Origin: Desulfomonile tiedjei
GTDB lineage: Bacteria; Desulfobacterota; Desulfomonilia; Desulfomonilales; Desulfomonilaceae
Direction: 5' to 3'
DNA length: 64,000 nt
Assembly (NCBI GenBank): GCA_016212925.1
Contig: JACRDF010000003.1
Span: 186,001 to 250,000 of the forward strand
Numbering within the stretch: the first letter of the stretch is position 1; each line of letters opens with the position of its first letter. The position numbers and the translations under genes were made by a program. Positions 38,238-46,768 of the stretch are shown here, piece after piece. Under the pieces are notes generated by a model. It did no database searches and was not told where the DNA came from. It was given only the letters and a program-made list of their open reading frames with translations.

Positions 38238-39044
38238 TTACTCGATTCTGTAGTGCAGGTTGAATTTGATGGGGGTATCACCCGCGAACTGCCTTGCAAG
38301 TTCCTCTACGCGTTTTCTCTGCTTTGGATCACGGACGATTCCCCGCAGCAGAAGTGTTCCCTCTTCAACACATACCTCGAGGGTGTTCACAAAAAGATTT
38401 GGGTCCGTAAGCAATCGGGCTTCGAGCTTGGCTGCCTGTGCATGGCGACGCAATTCTTCTTGTGCCGCGTCGGTCTTCAGTTTGTCCAGATCGTGAAGCG
38501 CTTCACATACGATGTGGACAACTTCATCAATGGGCTGAATTCCTGTATTAAATATAGCGCCGAATTGTTCGGGATCGTCCCACCGTTTACCGTAAAGAGC
38601 CATAATAAATCGGGATCTTTCATGATCCGTGCGTGAGATGAGCCATCGTGCGGTATCGTAGTCCACGGACTCTCTGATCATGACCCGCTCCATCCTTGTT
38701 CCAAACGGGGCTATTATTCGTACTCTGAACGCATGAGGCACTCCTTTGAGGAGAAAATTGCCTCCACGTTCCATAATGACTGCATTATCCCTTTCCGCGT
38801 ATTCCAAGATAATGCTTCGGGTGAGTGCGGCGAAACCTCTGAACGACCAGTCGTACTTTTCCCAAACGGACGGGGAGTGTTCGTCAAAGCCTTTGGCCCA
38901 TTGCTCCCATTTGTTGCCCTGAGCCCGTACCTCTTGGAAAAATCTGTCCCTTTTCAGGTACTCGTATCCAAGCGCGTCCGCTACTCCTCCGGCTATTTCC
39001 CTGCCGCCGCTCCCAAATTCTCTGGAGATAGTTAGAATGGCCAT
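38238..39044 (-). CDS. cytidylate kinase-like protein fused to a BON domain
   Basis: 268 residues. Residues ~1-190 match the cytidylate kinase-like family (MAILTISREFGSGGREIA; the P-loop lacks the usual GKS lysine but this is the family norm). Residues ~195-268 form a BON domain (DPNLFVNTLEVCVEEGTLLL), normally a membrane or phospholipid-contact module in envelope proteins, yet there is no signal peptide. It starts 9 bases after the TerC gene on the same strand, so the two are one unit. Substrate unknown. Confidence 0.8.
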   Translation of the reverse strand: MAILTISREFGSGGREIAGGVADALGYEYLKRDRFFQEVRAQGNKWEQWAKGFDEHSPSVWEKYDWSFRGFAALTRSIILEYAERDNAVIMERGGNFLLKGVPHAFRVRIIAPFGTRMERVMIRESVDYDTARWLISRTDHERSRFIMALYGKRWDDPEQFGAIFNTGIQPIDEVVHIVCEALHDLDKLKTDAAQEELRRHAQAAKLEARLLTDPNLFVNTLEVCVEEGTLLLRGIVRDPKQRKRVEELARQFAGDTPIKFNLHYRIE

Positions 39045-39053
39045 TCTCTTTGC

Positions 39054-39824
39054 CTATTTCTTCTCTGGAGGATCTGCCGGCTCTGATCCGGACGCGATTG
39101 CCGGAAGGGGCACCTCGGTGTTGGGTTCCTCGGATCTGAGTCTCCACTTGATCCACAGTTTTCCCGCAACAAGCACTCCAATGGCGAATGCGGCTTCCAC
39201 CGAGTACTGAAGAACTTTGCTTGGTTCCCAGTAGGTCACGACCACCGGATCGGTGATGATCATCTCCCCGCCGACCTTGCCCAGTATTGCAGCGGCAATA
39301 TAAATGATTACCGGATACCGATCCATGAGCGTCGACAGAAGGCTGCTGGTGAATATGAGAAACGGAATACTCAATGCCAGCCCAAACAGCAACAAGAACA
39401 AGCTTCCGCCGGAAGCGCCCCCGACCGCGAGCATGTTGTCCAGGGACATGCTTATATCTGCGATTACTATGAGCTTGACTGCTTCCCAAATGGTCGCGGG
39501 CTCATCGGAAACACCCTGTTCAGGCGCGACCTGAATAAAAAGCTTAACCGCGATCCAGAGGATTAAAGCACCGCCTATGAGCTTGATAAAGCTTATAAGC
39601 AGCAACTGGGACACAAAAAAGGTCATCGCCACCCGGAGAAGGATCGCGGCGCCGGCGCCGACAATAATGCCCAGTCGCCGCTGTTCGCGAGGCAGCGATC
39701 GGACGGCCATAGCGATCAGGACGGCATTGTCGCCTGCCAAAATCAGATCTATTATTACAATGCTGACAAGACGGGACAGAAAATCTAGATCAATTCCCAT
39801 ATTGCTGAGGAACCCAAGTTCCAT
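39054..39824 (-). CDS. TerC-family integral membrane protein
   Basis: 256 residues with about seven membrane helices. LILAGDNAVLIAMA and SMSLDNMLAVGG are the two acidic repeats that define TerC/Alx proteins, linked to metal (often Mn2+) export or tellurite resistance. ATG 39824 has GAGG eight bases upstream; the frame upstream to 39887 is ordinary leader. The C-terminus is a short Pro/Glu tail. Co-transcribed with the kinase-BON gene downstream. Confidence 0.9.
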   Translation of the reverse strand: MELGFLSNMGIDLDFLSRLVSIVIIDLILAGDNAVLIAMAVRSLPREQRRLGIIVGAGAAILLRVAMTFFVSQLLLISFIKLIGGALILWIAVKLFIQVAPEQGVSDEPATIWEAVKLIVIADISMSLDNMLAVGGASGGSLFLLLFGLALSIPFLIFTSSLLSTLMDRYPVIIYIAAAILGKVGGEMIITDPVVVTYWEPSKVLQYSVEAAFAIGVLVAGKLWIKWRLRSEEPNTEVPLPAIASGSEPADPPEKK

Positions 39825-40076
39825 GCAAATTACCTCGGTCGCCTTGCCATTCTTGCCCCGAACGAACCGACGGGACTGAGGGGCCAAAGCGGCTTTTTGC
39901 TGGGGCTTATCAATTAAGCAGGCGGCTCGGCTCAGTTCTTATACGATGAAACGAACGCGACCTATGCCAAAGTCACCAATCCCATGCCTAAACAGCGGGT
40001 TTCTCCAATATTTGAGCATACCTCGCCGCAGCCTCCCCGGTCAACTCTAATCCTGCACCGGTGTAACGGAACAACC

Positions 40077-40375
40077 TATAGCAGTTGCCAAAAATATAGT
40101 GGTTCTCGAAATCACGGATTGACTTGTGGGTGTCCCGCCAAGGCGGGACTGGCTTGTCCAGCAGTGCGACTCCATTCGGAAAAGACTTTTGAGAATCACT
40201 AAAATGTCCGTTTCTCTCCGGCGCCTCGTCTACCATTGCTGCTTTGTCTACCCGTCGTTCCCGCGCAAGCGGGAACCCAGGGAATCCCGCGAGACGCGGG
40301 ACTGGATTCCTGCCTCCGCAGGAATGACGGAATTCGGTTCTTCCGAATCGGATAAAAATATTGGCAACTACTACA
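40077..40375. repeat. MITE-like element, family 1, copy D, interrupted
   Basis: Outer ends match the family (left TATAGCAGTTGCCAAAAATA; right, read inverted, TGTAGTAGTTGCCAATATTT then TTATCCG). The core has the same TTCCCGCGCAAGCGGGAA palindrome. The left terminal repeat is split by a 103-bp insertion at 40098-40200, after which AAAATGTCCG completes it. Confidence 0.85.
40098..40200. repeat. nested element, family 2, copy 1
   Basis: 103 bp with 10-base inverted ends AGTGGTTCTC and, read inverted, AGTGATTCTC. A GTCCCGCCAAGGCGGGAC palindrome lies inside. The right half, read inverted, matches 53132-53182 closely (shared CCGAATGG, TCGCACTGCT, GACAAGCCAG). Its insertion inside family 1 shows it moved later. 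Confidence 0.8.
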
Positions 40376-40685
40376 TAGTAGCCAGTCGCCTGCGCGGTGG
40401 AAATCTGGAGTGACGCGTGTCACAGTAGCGACCGGCATTTTGCCGGTCCTAGTGGTTCTCGGCATCATTTGGCGGGCCACATTCTCCTGAGCCACTGAGC
40501 GGTTAATGGGAACGTGCCGCCCAACTCTCGCAAAAGCCTATCAGTTGCGCCTATGATCAGGTTCCTGTTGACCCGAGCCCCATGGCTTGTTACTTGTAAA
40601 GTTCAATTAACGCTGTTCGGAATCGAATTCAAGCGCAACGTCGCCAGACTGGAGCACGCACAATTCAATAGAGGAAATCGCGGGG

Positions 40686-41804
40686 GTGAAGATGTCCGGA
40701 CCCAAGAAAGTCGTCCAAGAGCTGTTAGGCCTTTGTGGCGTAACCGTCAACGGGGCTGCCTTTTGTGACATAAAGGTCAACGACGATCGAATGTATTCCC
40801 GAATGCTCCGTTACAAGAATTTGGGTCTGGGCGAATCCTACATGGATGGATGGTGGGATTGTCAGAGACTGGATGAATTCATATTCCGAATCCTCAGCGC
40901 AAGGCTCGATCAAAAGGTGCGGGGCAGCCTCAAGTTTCTTTTGCCCGTGGCGAAAGCGCTGTTGTTCAACCGCCAGTCAAAAATCCGGTCACGAGAGGTT
41001 GCAGAGCGGCACTATGATCTTGGCAATGAACTTTTTTTCTCGTTCCTGGACCCGTACAATCAATATAGCTGCGCATATTTCAATGGAACCGACAACCTCG
41101 ATCAGGCGCAACTTAACAAAATGGACCTCATTTGCAGAAAACTCGGACTGAGTTCGGGCGATCGCGTTCTGGACATCGGCTTCGGGTGGGGAGGATTGGC
41201 AAAGTACGCTGCGCGGAATTATGGCTGTTCCGTCAAAGGCGTGAACATATCGCAAGAGCAAATCGCTTTCGCGCGAGAATTCTGCAAGGGCTTACCGATC
41301 GAGGTCGTTCATTGTGACTACCGGGACGTGCAGGGAGAATTTGACAAGGTAGTCTCGGTCGGCATGTTCGAACATGTGGGACGAAAGAATTACGGGAAAT
41401 TCATGCAAACGGCCGGCCAATGCCTGAAAGAAGGGGGTGTGTTCCTTCTACACACCATCGGCAGCAACGAATCGCAGGTCAAGTCCGATCCATGGATCAG
41501 CAAATACATTTTCCCGAACGGTGAGCTTCCGAGTATCGAGCAGATCAGCAAAGCTGCCGAAGGCTTGTTCGTGGTTGAGGATCTGCACAACCTTGGCCCG
41601 CACTACGACAAAACCCTTCTGGCATGGAACGAAAGATTCCAACAGGCCTGGCCGCGCCTGGAAAGTAAGTACGATCAGAGATTCAAGAGGATGTGGGAGT
41701 ACTATCTCTTATCCTGCGCGGGAGCGTTCCGAGCCCGTGACATACAGGTGTGGCAGATCGTCATGACCAAAACCTGTACGCCACAGCCTGCATGCAGGTT
41801 TTGA
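40686..41804 (+). CDS. cfa: cyclopropane-fatty-acyl-phospholipid synthase
   Basis: 372 residues. Transfers a methylene group from S-adenosylmethionine to membrane unsaturated fatty acids. The SAM site VLDIGFGWGG, the preceding AERHYDLGNELF block and YSCAYF are characteristic, and VGMFEHVGRKNY carries active-site residues. GTG 40686 or ATG 40692 could start it, with GAGGAAA upstream. It stands alone; the gap upstream is repeat-filled. Confidence 0.93.
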   Translation: MKMSGPKKVVQELLGLCGVTVNGAAFCDIKVNDDRMYSRMLRYKNLGLGESYMDGWWDCQRLDEFIFRILSARLDQKVRGSLKFLLPVAKALLFNRQSKIRSREVAERHYDLGNELFFSFLDPYNQYSCAYFNGTDNLDQAQLNKMDLICRKLGLSSGDRVLDIGFGWGGLAKYAARNYGCSVKGVNISQEQIAFAREFCKGLPIEVVHCDYRDVQGEFDKVVSVGMFEHVGRKNYGKFMQTAGQCLKEGGVFLLHTIGSNESQVKSDPWISKYIFPNGELPSIEQISKAAEGLFVVEDLHNLGPHYDKTLLAWNERFQQAWPRLESKYDQRFKRMWEYYLLSCAGAFRARDIQVWQIVMTKTCTPQPACRF

Positions 41805-41942
41805 GGAAGGATTTATGCTAATCGGCTTTCAGGAAAGTGAAGCCAGTCAGCCCTTTGTCAAAGAAAGTGGCAGGCTCTCGCGGGGCCGTCAGCCCATCAC
41901 GGTGGGGGCCGATGTCCCTGCCGGCCCGAATCGGCACTAAAT

Positions 41943-42004
41943 GGCGGCCACGGGCCGCCCTACCATTGGCCGCGATCCTTTGCGTAGGGCGGGCCGTGGC
42001 TGCA
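41943..42004. repeat. GGCGGGCACGG-type inverted repeat, copy 4
   Basis: A variant with GGCGGCCACGGGCCGCCCTA on the left and GTAGGGCGGGCCGTGGCTGC on the right. It lies between convergent cfa and the GNAT-containing gene. Confidence 0.75.
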
Positions 42005-42095
42005 GAAAAACCAGGGTCCATGTCTACCAAGGCTTGAAGATTACTTCGGACTAGTCACCTCACAATGACTCAGAGCGGGTAACCTACGGTACCTT

Positions 42096-43685
42096 CTACG
42101 AAATCCATACCGTCTCCAGATATGATCCGGAGAATTCCACTACTATTCTTGGCTGGTTCGCTGACAGATTCCACGAAGTGAAGAACGTGAACAGATCGAC
42201 CGTCTGATCTTCTTGATCGCCTATCTTGTCATTGAGCCATTGGGATACTTGACGAACCGTGGAGAGTATTATCCGGTCCGCTGACGTCCCTTTGTTGAAA
42301 GCTTGCAGGGATGGGGCTGTCTGAAGCTGCTCGACTGCCTCCTCCCAGTGGATGCCTTCAACTTTTCGACGCAGAACATAGGCGTTGCCTCGATCTCGAA
42401 TCAACAGCAAGGGGGGGTTGGCCCGAACCCGAGCATTCTTGATTCGGACGCCTTCCAATTCCGGCATGATCTGTTCAATGAGTTCCTTCTTTCGCTCCAC
42501 CTGACCGACCATGCGTGCCTGGAGACGCTCGAAGATATAATCCTGCCCACCCAGTGAAATCTCCTTGAGTCGAGTAGGATCAAACCCCAGATCCATCAAA
42601 TCGCCGATGGTAAGGGTATCCTTGGACGATCTCCCGTGTGACTCCATCCAAGCCACCAGACTAGGCCGTCGGTAGTTCGGAAGCGATTCGATCACCCGCG
42701 CGGGATTCTGTTTAAGCGTTTCAGGCAATTCAAGCCACAATTCCCTATCACCGGAGAGGAGGTGCGGTTTATCCACGAGTTCTCGAGGCGCATAAGACTG
42801 CACGGGCATGGCCCTGACCTCAGGAGTGAGGATTATTTGTTCCAACGACTCGCCGCCCGTGTACCCGAGAAGTCGCCCGATCCGGCGCCTGAATCCCAGC
42901 AGCTTGGTGACGAAACGGGTGAACATGAATCTGACCACCGAGGACTGTTCCGTTCCGTGAATTTCTTTCTCAAAATAGGTCAGGAGCGCCGCGTAAAGGT
43001 CCTTGAACTCCTCAATAGTCCTCTGGACCATGAGTTCGTTGTCCCTCATGTCGATGGTTGCCCGCTTCCTCTTGAGGTGATAGACCAATTTGGATATTGC
43101 ATCTCTCAAATCTCTATCAGCCAGTCCGGGCGGGACGAAAACCATGTAGAGCGCGTTCCCGTCAGGATTCAAGACGCCGGTAACAGCTTCCACCGGCCGC
43201 CAGTCCAGTTTGAGATAGATGTCGTAGGTGGGGTCTTCCTCGGGAATGATGTTGTCCAGTATCCCTACAGCGGACTTTTCGATCAAGAAATCGCGAAAGG
43301 CCGAAAGGATCCGGTTGCCCAATCCTCTGTTCCTGAAAGGGGATGCCACTTCCACGTATACGAGATAGTAGCAAGGGATGGGTTTCTTCAGGTACAGCAT
43401 GTTGAGCCGGCCAAGGTTTTCACCGGTCTCGGCAGTTATCTCTAAGGTCTTGAACCCATTGACATTGTCTGACCGAAGCCGGTCGATCTTGGCGCCTGAG
43501 ACCGTTGCATGCACCAGATCGCCCAGCTCTGTGAACAGGTCGGTTATTATTGCAGAATTAGAGGCCCCGCCCTTGATCCCTTCTTCTATCAGGCTTATGA
43601 GAGCCAATCTCTCATTAAGACTAAGCCGGCCCGCGCTCGGGGATGGGGAGGAGGGGGAAGCCTTTCGTGTTGAAACTTTGGTCAT
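42096..43685 (-). CDS. large protein with an internal GNAT-like domain
   Basis: 529 residues from ATG 43685 (AAGGA ten bases upstream). After a Ser/Pro-rich N-terminus, residues ~70-190 look like a GNAT fold (YVEVASPFRNRGLGNRIL gives the acetyl-CoA loop). The remaining ~330 residues are predicted soluble and not recognised; they include a basic stretch (FRRRIGRLLGYTGG) and RRPSLVAWMESHGRSSKD. The upstream TTG at 43736 lies in the T-tract of a terminator, so it is rejected. A fused acetyltransferase-unknown protein is unusual. Confidence 0.75.
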   Translation of the reverse strand: MTKVSTRKASPSSPSPSAGRLSLNERLALISLIEEGIKGGASNSAIITDLFTELGDLVHATVSGAKIDRLRSDNVNGFKTLEITAETGENLGRLNMLYLKKPIPCYYLVYVEVASPFRNRGLGNRILSAFRDFLIEKSAVGILDNIIPEEDPTYDIYLKLDWRPVEAVTGVLNPDGNALYMVFVPPGLADRDLRDAISKLVYHLKRKRATIDMRDNELMVQRTIEEFKDLYAALLTYFEKEIHGTEQSSVVRFMFTRFVTKLLGFRRRIGRLLGYTGGESLEQIILTPEVRAMPVQSYAPRELVDKPHLLSGDRELWLELPETLKQNPARVIESLPNYRRPSLVAWMESHGRSSKDTLTIGDLMDLGFDPTRLKEISLGGQDYIFERLQARMVGQVERKKELIEQIMPELEGVRIKNARVRANPPLLLIRDRGNAYVLRRKVEGIHWEEAVEQLQTAPSLQAFNKGTSADRIILSTVRQVSQWLNDKIGDQEDQTVDLFTFFTSWNLSANQPRIVVEFSGSYLETVWIS

Positions 43686-43734
43686 GGGTCTGTGTCCTTT
43701 TGATTCTCTTGGCCCCTGGGTCATGAGAAATCCC

Positions 43735-43764
43735 AAAAAAAAAGCGGAGTCGCTGCTCCGCTTT
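43735..43764 (-). terminator. rho-independent terminator
   Basis: Perfect 9-bp stem AAAGCGGAG / CTCCGCTTT with a 6-base loop; on the minus strand nine T follow. It probably ends transcription from the TPR gene (stop at 43937). Confidence 0.85.
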
Positions 43765-43936
43765 GTATTCCGTTATGTTGAACCGTTACACTCAGCCGAG
43801 CAGGCAGGTACTCCTTCCGCTAAAATAAAAATAAAAATATGCCTGAGTGGTGGCGGTCACGTGTTTCTCCGTTAAATTCTATTCTTATCCCGGCCCGCGG
43901 TCTTTGTCAACATCCTTTTGTGAAACTCCCCGGCGA

Positions 43937-44698
43937 TCACCACATGGGTTTCGGTGACCCGACAGGCCCGCGACGTGGTGTATCTTTGCCGGGCTTGCTC
44001 ACTTTTGATTCCTGTAAGAGCTGCGCTATCCACCTTTCAATCTGTTCTTTCCACTTGGGATCGGTCTCCTTCTTAAGTGCGCGCTCAAAATAATTCATTG
44101 CTTCAAGACTTCTACCCGCCAACATGCAAGCCACGCCGAGGTTAGCTAGGACCTCGGTGCTGTCGGGGTTGATTCTCAAGGCCTGCTGATAGTCTTTTAC
44201 GGCTTCCCCGTACTTCCCGAGCCCTGCGTACGCGAGGCCGCGTCCCACGTAAGCCGATGCAGAGGACTTTGCAAGCCTTATTGCATGGCTGTAATCCTCG
44301 ATTGCGGCCTGATGCTCAAGGTTGAAGTTGTGCGCGTCGGCACGATAAATATAGCCTTTCGGATCTGACGGCCTAAGCCGAATGTACTGGGTAAAATCAT
44401 GCACGGCTTTTTGGGGCAGGCCCATTTGGTCAAAAGCCTCACCTCGCAACCGATAGGCCTCCGCCAGGTTGTTGTCTCTCCGGATGGCCGTGGATAAAGT
44501 CCGCACAGCAATGGCAAAGCGTTTTTGTTCAAACTGTTTCCTGCCCTGATCGAGGTAAAACTGCGCTGTGTGGGCGGCAACAGGCTTCTTGGTGCTGCTG
44601 ATTGGTTGCGCTGGAAGCTCTTCGGTCAAGACATGGGTCATGAGCGCGGCCAGAAGCAACCAACGCAGTGACAAGCGGGGATTCGGTATTCCTATCAT
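43937..44698 (-). CDS. exported TPR-repeat protein
   Basis: 253 residues from ATG 44698. The N-terminus RWLLLAALMTHVLTEELPAQ looks like a signal peptide. About five tetratricopeptide repeats follow, with the consensus A-Y-R-G-A-F/Y pattern (EAYRLRGEAFDQMG, SAYVGRGLAYAGLGKY, EVLANLGVACMLAG). Likely a periplasmic scaffold. No good ribosome site is visible, so the start is tentative; the open frame to 45034 is not conserved-looking. Confidence 0.78.
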   Translation of the reverse strand: MIGIPNPRLSLRWLLLAALMTHVLTEELPAQPISSTKKPVAAHTAQFYLDQGRKQFEQKRFAIAVRTLSTAIRRDNNLAEAYRLRGEAFDQMGLPQKAVHDFTQYIRLRPSDPKGYIYRADAHNFNLEHQAAIEDYSHAIRLAKSSASAYVGRGLAYAGLGKYGEAVKDYQQALRINPDSTEVLANLGVACMLAGRSLEAMNYFERALKKETDPKWKEQIERWIAQLLQESKVSKPGKDTPRRGPVGSPKPMW

Positions 44699-45083
44699 TG
44701 GACCAGGAGGCAAAAAGCCATCTAATTCCGTTTTATTATTCGTAACCCTTGCCGACCTATCGGTTCCCTCATCGCGGCGTGACAAGAAGGCCTTCCCTCC
44801 GAGATGCCGGGAACTGAGGTCGTAAAAGGCCTGCAAAAGCTCAATGCACGAAACAGGCTGTTTTGTCAATCTCAGGCTGCCGGGCTCGTCATAGTGACCC
44901 ACTGACAGATCGGTCCATTGTACCAAGGAATAGCGTAATAACTTGGCTAGACACCGGCGGGTCTGTGAGATAATATAAACGGCGACCCTCGTTCGATTCC
45001 CGGTCCAAAAGCCGGCCACCCCATCGCCAATCAAACGCGGTCCTCAATGAGGCCGCCAACAACTCTTTCCACGGAGACGCGCC
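44699..45083. other. divergent intergenic region
   Basis: About 385 bases between the TPR gene and the enoyl-CoA hydratase gene. No repeat or clear promoter recognised. Confidence 0.4.
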
Positions 45084-45860
45084 ATGGAGTACAACGACAT
45101 TCTTGTTGATTCCCAGGGTGAAATCGGCCTGATTACACTGAATTCTCCCAAAACGATCAACGCCTTGTCAAAGAGCCTGATAGGGGAGCTTATTTCGGCG
45201 TTTGAGCACTTTGCAGCGGATTCGCAAAAAAAGGTGATCATCATTAAAGCCAATGGGAAACACTTTTGCTCGGGTCACTTCCTGCGAGAAATGGTCAACG
45301 GCGACAGGTCGGAGTACAAGTTCATATTCGAGCAGTGCAGCCGAATGATGAAACTCATTCATAAAATTCCTCAGATAGTAATTGCTCAAGTTCACGGAGT
45401 AGCCACCGCAGCCGGGTGCCAAATGGTGGCTACGTGCGATCTTGCGATAGCGGATGAGACGGCCAGGTTTGGAACACCAGGGGTGAGGATCGGACTGTTC
45501 TGCACAACCCCGATGGTCGCTCTCACGCGGGCGGTTGGCAGAAAGGCCGCGATGGAAATGCTTATGACCGGACGGCTGATCTCTGCCGAGGAGGCGCTGC
45601 AAATAGGCCTTGTGAACCGAGTGGTTCCTGAAGCCGAGCTGGAAAAGACAACCATGGACATGGCTTTGAACATCGCCGAGGCAAGCCCGCTGGTGCTTCG
45701 TATAGGCAAAGAGGCTTTCTACAATCAAATCGAACTGGACGAACCCCGCGCGTATGAATACGCCAACAATGTGATTACATTGAATGTGATGGCGCAAGAC
45801 GCACAGGAAGGCATCACTGCTTTCCTCGACAAGCGTAAGCCGGTCTGGAAAGGCCAGTGA
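45084..45860 (+). CDS. enoyl-CoA hydratase/isomerase family protein
   Basis: 258 residues of the crotonase fold. ANGKHFCSGHFLREM is the first oxyanion-hole strand (usually CAGAD/G) and VHGVATAAGCQMVATCDLAIA the second. The acidic catalytic residues of classical hydratases are not obvious, and the sequence resembles ECHDC3-type members whose reaction is uncertain. No beta-oxidation partner is adjacent. Confidence 0.88.
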   Translation: MEYNDILVDSQGEIGLITLNSPKTINALSKSLIGELISAFEHFAADSQKKVIIIKANGKHFCSGHFLREMVNGDRSEYKFIFEQCSRMMKLIHKIPQIVIAQVHGVATAAGCQMVATCDLAIADETARFGTPGVRIGLFCTTPMVALTRAVGRKAAMEMLMTGRLISAEEALQIGLVNRVVPEAELEKTTMDMALNIAEASPLVLRIGKEAFYNQIELDEPRAYEYANNVITLNVMAQDAQEGITAFLDKRKPVWKGQ

Positions 45861-45900
45861 TAGCTATAAGAGCCGCCGCAGCGCCCCCATGGGCGGGGGG

Positions 45901-46215
45901 CTAGCGGCCGGCAGCCAGCACCTCGTTCACCCATCCGTAAGAGGCTATCATCGCGGGGAAGCCCACCAGGGTCATAGAAAGAAGCACTACTTGGAGGACC
46001 TCCTTGTCGGTGGCGCCTGCGTCAAGGGCTCGCCGTGCATGTGATCTTACCGCGCCCTTGGAACATAGCCCGATTGCCGTTCCCAATTGGATGAGATGCT
46101 GGGTCTTCCTGTCGATGGGCCCGGCATCCGAAGCCAGATCCCCCACATTGCGGTATGCCTGTGCAATCTCCGGATGTTTGTCCAAAAATTCCTTAAAAAT
46201 TTCCGGTAAATACAT
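45901..46215 (-). CDS. carboxymuconolactone decarboxylase / AhpD-like protein
   Basis: 104 residues, all-helical CMD fold (DRKTQHLIQLGTAIGLCSKGAVRSHARRALDAGAT). One Cys lies eight residues before the conserved His; the CxxC pair of true AhpD is absent, so disulfide reductase activity is doubtful. Function probably small-molecule or redox related; unassigned. It converges with the hydratase gene. Confidence 0.85.
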   Translation of the reverse strand: MYLPEIFKEFLDKHPEIAQAYRNVGDLASDAGPIDRKTQHLIQLGTAIGLCSKGAVRSHARRALDAGATDKEVLQVVLLSMTLVGFPAMIASYGWVNEVLAAGR

Positions 46216-46768
46216 TCTTGCCTCCCAAACTTTATTGTATTCCTGCCATGAACAGCACCGAACCGGTTCGAAGCCGCGGCCAGTTCAGTCCGCAACTTCT
46301 TGTTACAGCCTTGTTCAGGAACTATCATTCCATCAACCCTGGCATTTTTCCATGATACTATATTTGGGAACCTTCGCTGACAGAATTCTGCACGCGCAAA
46401 GTTATGGTCCGGCGATGCAGAAGGAACCATTTGTATGGATGGGGGCTTCACATCGTGCCGACGTCAGGGAATTGTGGGGCAGTCCCGCGGCTCGCGGGAC
46501 TGCCCCACAAAAACATTCCTGCCACTCGGGAAGGCTGAATGGTCACCTGCAAAACCGGTAAACTGTTGACCCCACGCGATAATTGATGCATCTTATAATG
46601 CTTTAACGCGAAAAACATTGGGGTTCTTTGAGGAGAGGCACAAGTTTTGGCAAAGAAGTTCCACTCATAAGCCTCTTAGTTGAAATTGCCTTGAAATCTG
46701 TCGGCCCGACGAGAAAAAAATTTTGCCGGGCCGGTTGCGCAAACAATCTCAAAGAAAGGAGATCGGCA
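46216..46768. other. intergenic region before trpS
   Basis: About 550 bases; contains the 37-bp palindrome at 46473-46509. No gene. The open frame running into trpS from 46628 is upstream leader. Confidence 0.55.
46473..46509. repeat. 37-bp palindrome, copy 2
   Basis: Arms identical to those at 32647 (TGTGGGGCAGTCCCGCG), loop GCT. Perfect 17-bp stem. Confidence 0.9.

Larger units (their letters stand above)
39825..40685. other. 860-bp interval with nested elements
   Basis: No gene. It holds MITE copy D with a second element inserted in it (40077-40375), and a small palindrome near 40432-40455 (GACCGGCATTTTGCCGGTC). I checked the TerC leader for a manganese riboswitch and could not support one. 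Confidence 0.65.

Noticed and set aside
39825-39990. yybP-ykoY-type manganese riboswitch upstream of TerC
   Set aside because: Such riboswitches often precede TerC genes, but I could not identify the conserved paired regions and loop sequence.
43765-43875. tRNA-like stretch containing GCCTGAGTGGTGGCGG
   Set aside because: Resembles part of a serine or leucine tRNA D arm, but no acceptor stem or T arm pairs around it.
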